DNA from: Mnemiopsis leidyi
Taxonomy: Eukaryota > Ctenophora > Tentaculata > Lobata > Bolinopsidae
Direction: 5' to 3'
DNA: 60,233 nt
Assembly: GCA_000226015.1 (NCBI GenBank)
Contig: JH152692.1
Coordinates: 318,755 to 378,987, forward strand
Shown piece after piece: positions 48,101 through 54,274 of this stretch. The notes under the pieces are model-generated. The model was not told the DNA's origin. It did not search any database and worked only from the letters and a program-made list of their open reading frames with translations. The first letter of the stretch is position 1. Each line of letters begins with the position of its first letter. A program made the position numbers and the translations under genes.

Positions 48101-48121
48101 CAGGCCATTTTCAGTGGACAT
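24166..48121 (-). CDS. HEATR5B: HEAT repeat-containing protein 5 (HEATR5A/B, Laa1 family)
   Basis: Twenty-seven coding exons with matching phases give 1968 residues (human HEATR5B is about 2070). Exons: 48121-46678, 46529-46408, 46289-46062, 45947-45792, 45055-44938, 44593-44255, 44113-43989, 42571-42455, 42222-42058, 41884-41690, 41493-41360, 41088-40961, 40855-40641, 40486-40295, 40036-39773, 39654-39530, 37060-36934, 36165-35889, 35595-35366, 27209-27027, 26900-26792, 26065-25931, 25551-25355, 25188-25015, 24809-24700, 24628-24446, 24280-24166. Family landmarks include [75 protein letters not shown] and a closing [11 protein letters not shown]. The family binds AP-1 with aftiphilin and gamma-synergin on clathrin-coated vesicles, and acts in endosome-to-Golgi traffic. 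Met at 48121 follows an acceptor-like TTTCTAG, so a 5' UTR exon is likely. Compared with the human protein a few residues are missing at intron 19, where one small exon may be unfound. The A/B choice is not secure. Confidence 0.95.
24330..24432. repeat. Degenerate repeat in HEATR5 intron 26
   Basis: Repeats of ATAAGCAGGAA and ATATAAGGAAGATGA(C/T)ATAAG fill most of the 165 bp intron between the last two HEATR5 coding exons. The copies stop before both splice sites. Confidence 0.75.
25600..25884 (+). other. 94-residue open frame inside HEATR5 intron 22
   Basis: An intact frame on the opposite strand takes up about three quarters of the 379 bp intron. The stretch [19 protein letters not shown] and the basic, charged composition recall the linker found in ORF1/ORF2 proteins of some non-LTR retroelements. 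No catalytic motif is present. It may be a captured retroelement piece, or chance. I do not claim it is expressed. Confidence 0.25.
28444..28874 (+). pseudogene. Non-LTR retrotransposon reverse transcriptase 3' fragment
   Basis: In three successive frames the sequence reads as the C-terminal part of an endonuclease-reverse transcriptase: [18 protein letters not shown], then [19 protein letters not shown], then [12 protein letters not shown] and a stop. At least two frameshifts separate these parts, so it is dead. It sits inside the Mutator-like element, either captured or inserted there. Confidence 0.8.
29146..29459 (+). pseudogene. FLYWCH / MULE transposase N-terminal fragment
   Basis: Two overlapping frames give a His-x-His-Pro-Pro end like that of FLYWCH zinc fingers (KQHTHPP), an [16 protein letters not shown] helix, and then [12 protein letters not shown] and [15 protein letters not shown]. 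These resemble the linker that precedes the MULE transposase core in animal FLYWCH-MULE proteins. A frameshift at about 29270 and a stop at 29457 end it before any catalytic residues. This supports the Mutator-like assignment of the surrounding element. Confidence 0.6.
30022..30813 (+). CDS. Sulfotransferase family 17-type protein, nested in HEATR5 intron 19
   Basis: A single-exon gene of 263 residues on the strand opposite its host. The N-terminus has a P-loop-like PAPS site, [20 protein letters not shown], followed by PCHHM, typical of the Sulfotransfer_4 (PF17784) group. This group is common in fungi, protists and marine invertebrates and is often misannotated. [14 protein letters not shown] segment (about 110-122) matches the family's 3'-phosphate-binding region. 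A hydrophobic helix (about 237-257) near the C-terminus suggests a membrane tail. The substrate is unknown. Lack of introns and the nested position suit retroposition or ancient transfer, but neither is proven. The first of two in-frame Mets (residues 1 and 8) was taken as start. Confidence 0.88.
   Translation: MEKIHQVMTDLQIIGAGLGRTGTMTLKLALEQLGFGPCHHMSETFKNPERNLKLHLQSILLGDDPERLMETLFEGYRAVVDYPGCLFYETLMEMNPNAKVVLTLRDSPDIWVKSVRDTIFCMHAARNLFTWKLMELIRPLVTSAHIPVLLQIMESKQGHGVSPIDPSTNLARVYSDWTERVKETVPPDKLLIFNVKQGWKPLCEFLRVPVPETPFPRTNSTHMFWELRWKYAKKSLSKIAMIIGLFGMYIFVFKFMVKFDHKI
31258..31480. repeat. AAC/AAG-rich low-complexity tract
   Basis: Purine-rich GAAGAGCAAAAAGGG DNA passes into imperfect (AAC)n and (AAAAC)n. 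Long open frames here on either strand (poly-Thr/Arg, poly-Val) are products of the repeat and are not genes. Confidence 0.9.
31675..31760 (-). repeat. Retroelement-tail-like fragment, second copy
   Basis: Matches 1262-1385 (CTCCTGCTAGC, then CAACAGACCTCGGGAGTCT and GAAGCTG). It lies downstream of the minus-strand RNase H remnant at 31880-32105, as expected of a 3' end of the same element. Confidence 0.5.
31880..32105 (-). pseudogene. Retrotransposon RNase H domain fragment
   Basis: On the minus strand about 75 residues read as the C-terminal half of a non-LTR RNase H: AAIKAAN, a [13 protein letters not shown] helix, [25 protein letters not shown]. An in-frame TAA occupies the place where the family has the residue after the catalytic D-S. 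The element is therefore inactive. Confidence 0.8.
32300..32560 (+). pseudogene. Second retrotransposon 3' fragment, opposite orientation
   Basis: The plus strand reads [15 protein letters not shown], an RNase H start. After an internal deletion come [16 protein letters not shown] and QLRGHKF, which match the EEETVEHLLxxC-type tail that follows RNase H in such elements. It is oriented against the fragment at 31880-32105, so two separate insertions are likely. Confidence 0.65.
33165..33341 (-). mobile_element. Probable tRNA-derived SINE
   Basis: On the minus strand 33270-33341 looks like a decayed tRNA. The 7 bp acceptor stem GGTTGGT/ATCAACC pairs fully (one G-U). A-box-like GGTGTAGTGGTA and a B box GTTCGATTCC are correctly spaced, with a 7-base T loop. 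The T stem has mismatches and no clean anticodon stem forms, so it is not a working tRNA. The body after it (to about 33165) would be the SINE tail. No second copy exists in the window to prove this. Confidence 0.5.
34189..34720 (+). mobile_element. Probable retroelement 3' end
   Basis: An 80-residue frame (34189-34431) carries [14 protein letters not shown] and [16 protein letters not shown]. This resembles the end of the GIY-YIG endonuclease of Penelope-like and related retroelements (an E/H-x2-(W/F)I-x2-L-x-T-x2-P-x-G-(L/I)N signature). It is followed by GGTGCTGATGATGCAGTGAAAGCGTTTCACC, a tail type often seen in such elements. There is no upstream reverse transcriptase. Confidence 0.4.
35626..35710. 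repeat. GT-rich microsatellite near HEATR5 exon 19 acceptor
   Basis: Interrupted (GT)n/(TATG)n on the plus strand, that is CA repeats in the HEATR5 transcript. It starts about 30 bases upstream of the exon 19 acceptor, where the polypyrimidine tract would be expected. Confidence 0.9.
36430..36660. repeat. Degenerate TTTCTGACCGAAACAT repeat
   Basis: Imperfect copies of TTTCTrACCGAAAmAT at roughly 20-30 bp spacing over about 230 bp, in HEATR5 intron 17. Too diverged to give a clean period by eye. Confidence 0.6.
37203..37262. repeat. AGGGATTATAACT tandem repeat
   Basis: Three to four copies of a 17-18 bp unit (TAACTAGGGATTATAAC and variants) lie about 100 bp upstream of the nested GPCR start. 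They could be part of its promoter, but nothing shows it. Confidence 0.7.
37369..38397 (+). CDS. Divergent class A-like GPCR, nested in HEATR5 intron 16
   Basis: A single-exon gene of 342 residues on the strand opposite HEATR5. Seven hydrophobic segments are evident, the first starting within ten residues of the Met. The TM3/loop 2 motif is T-R-T in place of DRY. TM7 keeps N-S-x2-N-P-x3-F, with a basic segment after it ([13 protein letters not shown]), then a Ser/Thr/Pro-rich tail. No TM3-ECL2 cysteine pair can be pointed to with confidence. It is not close to the two GPCRs at 11-20 kb. Ligand unknown. Intronless structure and position in an intron fit origin by retroposition. Confidence 0.82.
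   Translation: MLSYLLKTFWGVQASVGAIFNFVAISFFYNILRSKNRRSNQENFMTKMLLILTVFDLLVCFFAAGRLAFMAGTIKVEIASFGYSLFTTLLFLSSDTTAFLTLIMTITRTINMLKPQHIVDQKLVYISIFAYNVIMVISSGMFPRYPAASSLVKFLILTTILIFVVVSNIICIIRLQQTYTVAWKKRAAITVAILSLIFCLTNIGYIGIFGRFLFTNARSVELPYKYRVVFLYSLPQLNSTANPIVIFLRSRKMKDFLRGQWSKLTTSVRKVFLPSPTTTQNDKEVLTKASLSGPSGGKIEGSVPAPTTSFPEDISAAVHSATPVTSVKTDQIFELPKSVDRE
38634..38703. ncRNA. Long near-perfect hairpin, possible precursor RNA or MITE
   Basis: The arm starting ACTGTGAGAAGATGAG pairs with the arm ending CTTATCTTCACAGT. The stem continues through TTCCAGT/ACTGGAA and AAGTGGAGA/TCTCCACTT to a very small loop. About 30 of 35 positions pair. The size fits a microRNA precursor, although the loop is unusually short. 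It lies 240 bases after the nested GPCR stop and inside HEATR5 intron 16. Confidence 0.5.
38950..39050. repeat. TATTGCTGAA-based repeat
   Basis: Five to six irregularly spaced copies of (G)TATTGCTGAA(CTGATAA) within about 100 bp of HEATR5 intron 16. Confidence 0.75.
41471..41549 (-). repeat. 39-bp tandem duplication spanning the HEATR5 exon 11 acceptor
   Basis: Two exact copies of a 39 bp unit. On the minus strand each carries CCCCGGTAG|ATGGAGAGTAAG, an acceptor followed by the first coding bases of exon 11. The copy nearer the exon (splice at 41493) gives the family frame and the human spacing to the CLVGC block. Confidence 0.92.
42960..43633. other. Assembly gap (674 N) in HEATR5 intron 7
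   Basis: The Ns lie wholly within the intron between exons 43989-44113 and 42455-42571, so no HEATR5 coding sequence is lost. The flanks carry TGAGGCTAAC in opposite orientations (42936 and 43680), with a further copy at 42774. Confidence 0.97.
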
Positions 48122-48495
48122 GCTAGAAATTTGACAGGTTAGTGAGGGTCTACAATTGGCATTTGAAACATACCAGCTTATACAACAATGTCCCATTCTG
48201 TTGGATTTGATTCGTAAAATTATAGCTGCATTAGTTGGTCCGTGCGATGGGTACGTATAACGTATGTTGTCCTAAGCTCGGACTGCACTACCATGCGCGA
48301 GTACGTGCAACATAAACTCGCGTGCGCGGGAAGATATTATAAAAGATCGTATCGCGCTTTCCAGCAATAAGGATTAAGACTGTAACCAAAATTCGCTCCA
48401 CAAGTGTAGACCGCCAAGAAGCTCCTATAAAGATAAATAAACATGGAAGTTTTAGGTATAGAAAAAGACCGACGAGTCGGTTTCACGATGATACA

Positions 48496-48820
48496 TTATG
48501 TTAAGCTTACAGGCTTTGGTGCGAGAGGTTTGGGAGCGACAGAGGTCAGGTCTACCACGTCGTGAATCTTGAAGGAGCTTACTTTGGACTTGCAGGTCAG
48601 GTCAATAACACCTGTAAAAACTTCAGTTAGTTCCACCAGAGTCGACAAGAAAAGGGAACGGTAATTTACACTGACTACAAAATGTGCCAGCAGCATTCGA
48701 TCTTGATAAATTTGGATTTGACGATTGAATTTTTTAGTTCTTTTAATTCTTACTGTCGTCACTCGAGGTTTTCTTATCAACTTTTCTTCGTTTCCTGTTT
48801 TTGTCCTCGTCATCAGCCAT
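48496..48820 (-). CDS. 60-residue protein with NLS and two SUMO-interaction-type motifs
   Basis: Exons 48754-48820 and 48496-48611 join in phase 1 (GACA|GTAAGA ... TTTACAG|GT). The product begins MADDEDKN, then a basic cluster KNRKRRKVDKK like a bipartite nuclear signal, then TSSDDS-VIDLT and HDVVDLTS. VIDLT and VVDLT next to acidic/Ser residues are the classic SUMO-interacting motif, and RNF4 has the same kind of tandem. No RING follows. A good donor, AAGCCT|GTAAGC, lies 12 bases before the stop, so the second exon could instead continue into an unseen exon. Splicing it straight to the HEATR5 first exon would hit a stop. It may be a microprotein, or the N-terminus of a larger STUbL-type gene. 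Confidence 0.5.
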
Positions 48821-49121
48821 AGCTCCTTCAAGATTTCCATTATAAGTTAATTAGTAAGTGACTTAAATGAAATTTAACACTTTTTCCAGCAAATTTGAAA
48901 GAATATGGTACTGTAATAAAAGATTTATTGGTAAGACGTTAGCGTAAATTCTGTTCTGGAGAAACCAGACCCAAATAGGACAAAAAATCAAACTATAGTT
49001 TTTCAATGAAACATGGCAAGTAGACAGAAGCAGTAAGTACACTTGAAACACAATCAGGGGTGAGACATGACTCCAAATAATGCTGTGAATTACAAATAAA
49101 GTTTCCTAAACACAGTACACC

Positions 49122-50247
49122 TCATCCTACCATGCTCCTTTTCCGACCCCTCAACCTTATCTCACTTAACTTGCTCATTACCACTTTTTGACTGTGCGCC
49201 GCACTGCAATACCCCGCCAATATCTTATCAAACAAGTCCTGTGAGTTTGGATGCGTGCTGAGAAACGCTTTCTCCAGCACATACAAATCTACTCCCTTGT
49301 CCTCAACAAGGGAGGAGTTAGTGCTCAGTCCGAAGTCAATCAGGACACAGTCATACTTGTCTATACGTTTCATGACGAGAACGTTAGAGGAGGTCAGGTC
49401 GCCGTGTACGATGTCCCCGTTGTGGAGGAGAGCTATAGTGTACCCCACGTTAAAGCACAAGTCTGCCAGCACTCTCCGCTCTCCTTTAGCTCTGAAACAG
49501 TTTTCATTTTGTTTATCCTTTAGCTCTGAAACAGTTTTCATTTTGTTTATCCTTTAGCTCTGAAACAGATTTCATTTTGTTTATCCTTTAGCTCTGAAAC
49601 AGTTTTTATTTTGTTATTAACTGCCCGGGTTGGAGCTCAATTTTAAATGTGACAATTTGGGAGCTAATTTTCTAAATACGAACTTTGTTCATTGCTCTTT
49701 TAGTTGAAAATCCGATCATTACTTACACATGCTCGTCGACAAAGTCTTTAAATACGACAGTTTGTTTCATGTACTCCATGTAAATAGTGTTAGTTTTGTT
49801 GTTTACATAGTATACAGTAGGAGTGCGTATGCCCAGACTTCTACATTTACTCAACATCCGACACTGAAATGTATGGTGTATTCTTGTATGGTATATTTTT
49901 GTAAACTCACGACAATTCGGCTTAAGATATCGGATAGCAACGGAGAATACAGTAGTCGTAACCAGGAGATGTTGTAAGCAGTCCAATTAAAAACCAGTGC
50001 ACAGAAATGTGCCGAAACATAACTTGTGAAATTACAATCAGTAGCCTGAAGCTTTTTACCCTAAGATATTTAAAACTTCACCAAAAATCAAACCAACCTC
50101 CTGGCTAAGTCTCTTGTTAGTAAGTTTTTCATCCAGTACCGGATGTCGGTACGACTTCTTAAACCGCTCCTTCATAAGACACGGCCTGCCCAGGAATGTC
50201 GTCTCGAACAGACGGCCCTCTGCTCCTTGACTCACTAGTGTTGTCAT
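49122..50247 (-). CDS. TP53RK: EKC/KEOPS kinase TP53RK (Bud32/PRPK)
   Basis: Three exons, 50098-50247, 49727-49863 and 49122-49491, join in phase to give 218 residues. KEOPS makes the t6A modification at A37 of ANN-decoding tRNAs, and Bud32 is its small atypical kinase/ATPase. Family marks are QGAEGRLFE near the start, CLMKERFKKSYRHP with the catalytic Lys, HGDLTSSNV (catalytic loop), LIDFGLS (metal-binding DFG), EDKGVDLYVLEKAFLSTHPN, and the hallmark C-terminus RLRGRKRSMVG. The protein lacks the N-terminal extension of the human form. The third-exon acceptor lies in a 34 bp tandem repeat (49483-49617), where only the copy nearest the exon keeps the frame. Confidence 0.95.
49483..49617 (-). 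repeat. 34-bp tandem repeat spanning the TP53RK exon 3 acceptor
   Basis: Four copies, with core CCTTTAGCTCTGAAACAG on the plus strand. Each carries on the minus strand an acceptor CTGTTTCAG|AGCTAAAGG. The unit is not a multiple of three. Using any of the three copies farther upstream reads V-A-K-G and then TAA. Confidence 0.93.
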
Positions 50248-50517
50248 ACCTCTTCAGATCATACACTAAGGACAGATCGTTACTTGTCATTGTGGAGTTG
50301 TAAGTTGCGAGTAGAGTGTCTTTTCATCTGAATATACTAATCTATAACTTAAGAAAGAACAATCAATGTAGCCCGTGCCCCGTGGTCATGGTTCAATCCG
50401 AAATTAAATGTTATACAAGCTACAATAGTTCGAAAATATACTGAATCGCTATATAAGTTATCAAAATATGACCAATTTAGATGATAATAAAAACTCCCAT
50501 AAACGTAAAATGAAACA

Positions 50518-51300
50518 TTATTCCTTCGATTTTTCTGACTTTTGACTGACAATTTCCCGGTCCCTCTCTGGGATCCATCGTTTTAGCAGAACATGAGAAA
50601 CAATAGAAGAGTCGACACAATCCGGATGATTCCTGTCGTCATATTGCTTGAAACTTACATAACTCAAAACACATTCCTTAGCAACAGACTCGCTGACTCT
50701 CCGCAGAGCATTGACATCGGTCCAGAGAAGCTCCTCAGACGTCACAACCTTCACAACATACGCAGCGTGTGTGGTGTTTGGATCCCCTGTGTACAACATA
50801 AAATCACCTCCGTACTTGATCCCAGATCGCACTGTGTATCTCTTGTCTCGGAAGTGTTTGTAAATGATAAACTTTTCACAAAAACCAATGTTATGGCTTA
50901 ACCAGTGTTTCCAGAGATCTGATTTTCCCCAAACTTGCTTATCGGACTGAATTAAAACAAGAGCTCCCATGTCAATCAAATACATCGCTTCACATGGGGA
51001 CAGGATCAAATGTTCTGAGCGATCAAGAAGACCTGTTGGAGCACCTTTAGAGATGGAACCCTTGCCATAGCAGCCCGACATGTAAACAGCAGCAGCATCG
51101 TGAGGATCTGTGATTATTACATTTCCAAGATCTTCACGTGAAACAGTTCCTTTTACGCCACGTGCAAGTTGAACAACAGGCCTGGGACCAAGCCTTCTTC
51201 TTTTGTTCGTTTTTGCTTTACACATGGCGGTGACTTGAAGTAAAGGAACACTCTCACATTCTTTTGAGATGGCTGCTTTTAAATTATGTACTGAACTCAT
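50518..51300 (-). CDS. TSEN2: tRNA-splicing endonuclease subunit Sen2
   Basis: A single-exon gene of 260 residues. TSEN2 is one of two catalytic subunits of the heterotetrameric enzyme that cuts introns out of pre-tRNA, and it cleaves the 5' splice site. The C-terminal nuclease domain has the family core YKHFRDKRYTVRSGIKYGGDF, LYTGDP, and then THAAYVV with the catalytic His. ESVAKECVLSYV supplies the catalytic Lys, and the essential Tyr lies in the KYGGDFMLY region. The protein is much shorter than human TSEN2 (about 465 residues). It lacks most of the long central insert. It neighbours TP53RK, another tRNA-maturation gene, on the same strand. Confidence 0.9.
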   Translation of the reverse strand: MSSVHNLKAAISKECESVPLLQVTAMCKAKTNKRRRLGPRPVVQLARGVKGTVSREDLGNVIITDPHDAAAVYMSGCYGKGSISKGAPTGLLDRSEHLILSPCEAMYLIDMGALVLIQSDKQVWGKSDLWKHWLSHNIGFCEKFIIYKHFRDKRYTVRSGIKYGGDFMLYTGDPNTTHAAYVVKVVTSEELLWTDVNALRRVSESVAKECVLSYVSFKQYDDRNHPDCVDSSIVSHVLLKRWIPERDREIVSQKSEKSKE

Positions 51301-52138
51301 TCTTCACGTAATATCTGCAGGAGAGCGAAGCTTGTAAATCAAGTCAATCGTTAATTTTATGTAAGTTTGTAGAGAAAATTTGATTATAGATGTAGTAGGC
51401 ATCTAGTACGTATCAGCTGAAAGATGAGATGTACACAAAAGTTAAGTTGCAAGGTTTAACCGCTCAGTTTTAATTTAGGAGGTTATATATTCTAATGCTA
51501 AAGCTATCAAAAAATATATGAAAATTGTTTTTAGTTAAAAAAATACATTTACATACAGTTACGATAACAAACGACAGCAACCCTTGAATTGATAGTAAAA
51601 TGACAAGCAGGATTAAAATACAGACATATTTTGCTGTCAAATTGTACAGAGAAAGAAACAATTTTCTATGGCAAACTGACAAACATCAAATAACTTGTCA
51701 ATAAAAGAACCTTCTTCACATAGCTTTACAAATCTGAATGCATCGGAATTCTGATGGTTAAGTGTTATATTTCCGATACACTAACAATTAGCTAACATAA
51801 GCTGTTAGAAAGTTTAAACAGCTAACCATGAAAACTTAGTAAGTGCGAGTTGTGACGATTAAATACCAATGACATAAGAGTCCCATATAAAAGATAGGGC
51901 AATCAAAACCATTCAAATCTACATTCCATTTCGATATAACAAAATAAAGCACAATATAGCACAATATACTAACATAGCACAATATAGCACAATATAACAC
52001 AACATAACGCACATTCAAGCAAGGTTGCCCAAAGGGAGCATTGTTAGCAAAAATTCAGCAAAAAGTTTCGGGGATCTTCCTCAACTCCTGCATTTGACGT
52101 TACGATAAACTTAGTTTCAAACATTTTTTTGTATCTCT
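51301..52138. other. Intergenic, with a short AGCACAATAT repeat
   Basis: No gene seen. At about 51945-52010 the unit AGCACAATAT (and AACACAACAT variants) repeats six or seven times. The rest is AT-rich. Confidence 0.55.
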
Positions 52139-53023
52139 TTAAAACATATTCAAATGTTGAAGAAGGTGAGAATCAAGGTGATCTTTTCTATAAGTACTGT
52201 AATTACAAAGCTCACATCTGTGGGTCTTGTCCGATGAATGAGTTTTCATATGCCGTTTAAGATCTCCAGTATTCCTAGCCCTATACTCGCATGGCACATG
52301 CTCGCAAGGAAAAGGTCTTTCACCAGTATGCTTGCGAATGTGGACAACAAGCAGTTCGTTTCGAGCAGCTGCATAGTCACATAGTTGACATTTGTAAGGC
52401 CTTTCTTTGGTGTGGGTCCTCTCGTGCTTCCTCAGAGTGCTCAGTTGACCTGCCTTGTAGTCACAAACTTTGCACTTGAAGGGACGCTCTCCTGTGTGCT
52501 TCCTATTGTGAACATCTAGTGTTTGTTTATGTTTGGCTGCATAGTCACATTGATCACACTTAAACGGCTTCTCATCGCTGTGAATCAAAAGATGTCTTTT
52601 TAGGGTTTTTAAATGACATGCTTTGTAATCACAAAACATACATTTAAACGGCCGCTCCCCTTTGTGGACTCGAGAGTGTTCTTTGAGATAGTATCTCTTT
52701 GCAGCGGTGTAAGTACATTTATCACACTTGTAAGGTCGACTGTCTTGATGAGTGAGCATGTGGGCATTAAGAGCTCTTTTGCCATCTGCTTCAAATTCAC
52801 AGAGAGTACACTGATAACTCTGAATTTTCTTTCTGAACTTTCTTTTTCTACAGATCTCTTTTGAAGTAGCTGGACTGACCGCACAGGTATCACTCTCTTC
52901 CTTGAGCTCCTGTTCTGTAATTGTGATGTTTTTGTCCACCGATGCCATTCTTTTTAATCTAGGATATGATAAGTTACGTTTTAAAGATTTAAAAATTCCT
53001 CTTGGAAATTTCGATCCACACAT
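52139..53023 (-). CDS. Eight-finger C2H2 zinc finger protein
   Basis: The frame gives 294 residues from the ATG at 53023. A possible acceptor (TATTCTAG) at 53033 means coding sequence could extend farther 5', and a second in-frame Met (MASVDKN) lies at about residue 26. After a basic N-terminus there are eight C2H2 fingers in one array, with H-x-GERP(F/Y)-type linkers. Finger 7 has a three-residue C-x3-C turn, CEHVPC, where the family usually has two or four. Fingers share a C-x2-C-(D/E)Y-(K/A)A pattern like those of REST and CTCF-type proteins, but nothing identifies an orthologue. It is expected to bind DNA in the nucleus. Confidence 0.88.
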   Translation of the reverse strand: MCGSKFPRGIFKSLKRNLSYPRLKRMASVDKNITITEQELKEESDTCAVSPATSKEICRKRKFRKKIQSYQCTLCEFEADGKRALNAHMLTHQDSRPYKCDKCTYTAAKRYYLKEHSRVHKGERPFKCMFCDYKACHLKTLKRHLLIHSDEKPFKCDQCDYAAKHKQTLDVHNRKHTGERPFKCKVCDYKAGQLSTLRKHERTHTKERPYKCQLCDYAAARNELLVVHIRKHTGERPFPCEHVPCEYRARNTGDLKRHMKTHSSDKTHRCELCNYSTYRKDHLDSHLLQHLNMF

Positions 53024-53218
53024 TCCAAGCACCTAGAATAATATGATTTAGGGGTCAGTTTGGTTTTTATGAAGCCTTAAAATTGCTAAAATCTTAAACC
53101 TGAATTAAAATGTAAATTTTAAATCAATAATACAAACTGAGCGATATAAAGGCTAAGACTTTGCATTGAACTCGAATATAACAATCAATGTTGTTAGAAA
53201 TAAATTCATGACTGATTT

Positions 53219-54274
53219 TCAAAGAACTGCTTGAACATGCATGGCTTTACTGCAATAAGGACATTCACCAAAAACCGTACCAAAACTTTGCCTAACATTT
53301 GGAAGTCCTCTAAACCATTCAACCAAACATTCAACGTGAAACAACTGCTTACATGTCTCGTTATTACAGCTGATCTCCGGAATTTGACCCATCATGTCAT
53401 AACAATAGCACACACCACAATCAATAGAAATAGCGTTTTCCCCACCCGTTGGCTTAGAAAGCAGTTCCAAGTCCAAAATAGAACCCAAATTTTCAACAAC
53501 GCCAAGGGCAGGGTCCCAGTCGTCTACCCTCTCATCTAATAAATTCTGAAAAGGTTGTATAGACTTAGCGGAGCCAAGAAAGCGACACCGAGGTAGTGAT
53601 GTAGGCTGGGAAGGGTCTAGTGTTACAATAAGGGAGACATCCTCTTTTAGGACGATCCTACGATGCACCGCTCCACGACTGAAAGGTTCAGGTTCAATAA
53701 CCCAACAATTGGAGTCGATGTCATCTAGTACATCCCACAATGCTTGATATTGACTGATGACTTCTCTAAAAGATTTTAAAACCGCTTGACACGACCATGT
53801 GTTCTCGTTATCTATTTGTAGCTGCTGTGGTAAATCACATACATATGTAGGAGGTTGTGAGTCCAGCTGAATGGCAAGGTGATGCTCTCTATCTCCTTCG
53901 TCAGTGTGTTTTAATACAATCTGCTTGAAGTCCTGATCTATCGACTTTACAGATTCTGAAGGTAGATTGGCAACTTGGTTAATTAAAGCCAGCAAATGTT
54001 TACTGTCAGTTGGCTGAACGAGTATATCCTCCAAAAAACTTACCAGATTCTCGACAAAAGATTCAAGAGTCTTAGACTGATCAACTAACTTAGTAAGTTT
54101 TGTGGGGTATTTTATAAATTCTGAGCGCAGTTCATCACCAAAAGTGACATTAGGAGGGTAGCAGGAATAGTCTACAGATAAGAAGTACTCTGAATCGTCG
54201 GACAGTTTTAAAAAACCGGTGAGGGAGGTGTTAGTGAGGGGTACTAGTTGAGGCTGGCTGGATATCCTTACCAT
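53219..54274 (-). CDS. FANCL: Fanconi anaemia E3 ubiquitin ligase FANCL
   Basis: A single-exon gene of 351 residues (human 375). FANCL is the RING ligase that, with UBE2T, monoubiquitinates FANCD2/FANCI during repair of DNA crosslinks. The N-terminal ELF and central double-RWD regions are present but diverged. The C-terminal RING is clear: CGVCYCYDMMGQIPEISC, then CKQLFHVECLVEWFRGL, RQSFGTVFGECPYCSK, with the metal ligands in order and the family's RQSF-x3-FGECPYCS block intact. No introns interrupt it, unlike the multi-exon vertebrate gene. Confidence 0.96.
   Translation of the reverse strand: MVRISSQPQLVPLTNTSLTGFLKLSDDSEYFLSVDYSCYPPNVTFGDELRSEFIKYPTKLTKLVDQSKTLESFVENLVSFLEDILVQPTDSKHLLALINQVANLPSESVKSIDQDFKQIVLKHTDEGDREHHLAIQLDSQPPTYVCDLPQQLQIDNENTWSCQAVLKSFREVISQYQALWDVLDDIDSNCWVIEPEPFSRGAVHRRIVLKEDVSLIVTLDPSQPTSLPRCRFLGSAKSIQPFQNLLDERVDDWDPALGVVENLGSILDLELLSKPTGGENAISIDCGVCYCYDMMGQIPEISCNNETCKQLFHVECLVEWFRGLPNVRQSFGTVFGECPYCSKAMHVQAVL

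Noticed and set aside
48122-48196. HEATR5 starting at the upstream in-frame Met (48196)
   Set aside because: The extra 25 residues are not family-like, and an acceptor-like TTTCTAG directly precedes the Met at 48121. Kept only as an alternative.
48451-48485. ACCGACGAGTCGGT inverted repeat followed (minus strand) by T-rich DNA, as a histone-type stem-loop or terminator
   Set aside because: The loop would be two bases and there is no histone gene or matching consensus. Too short to claim.
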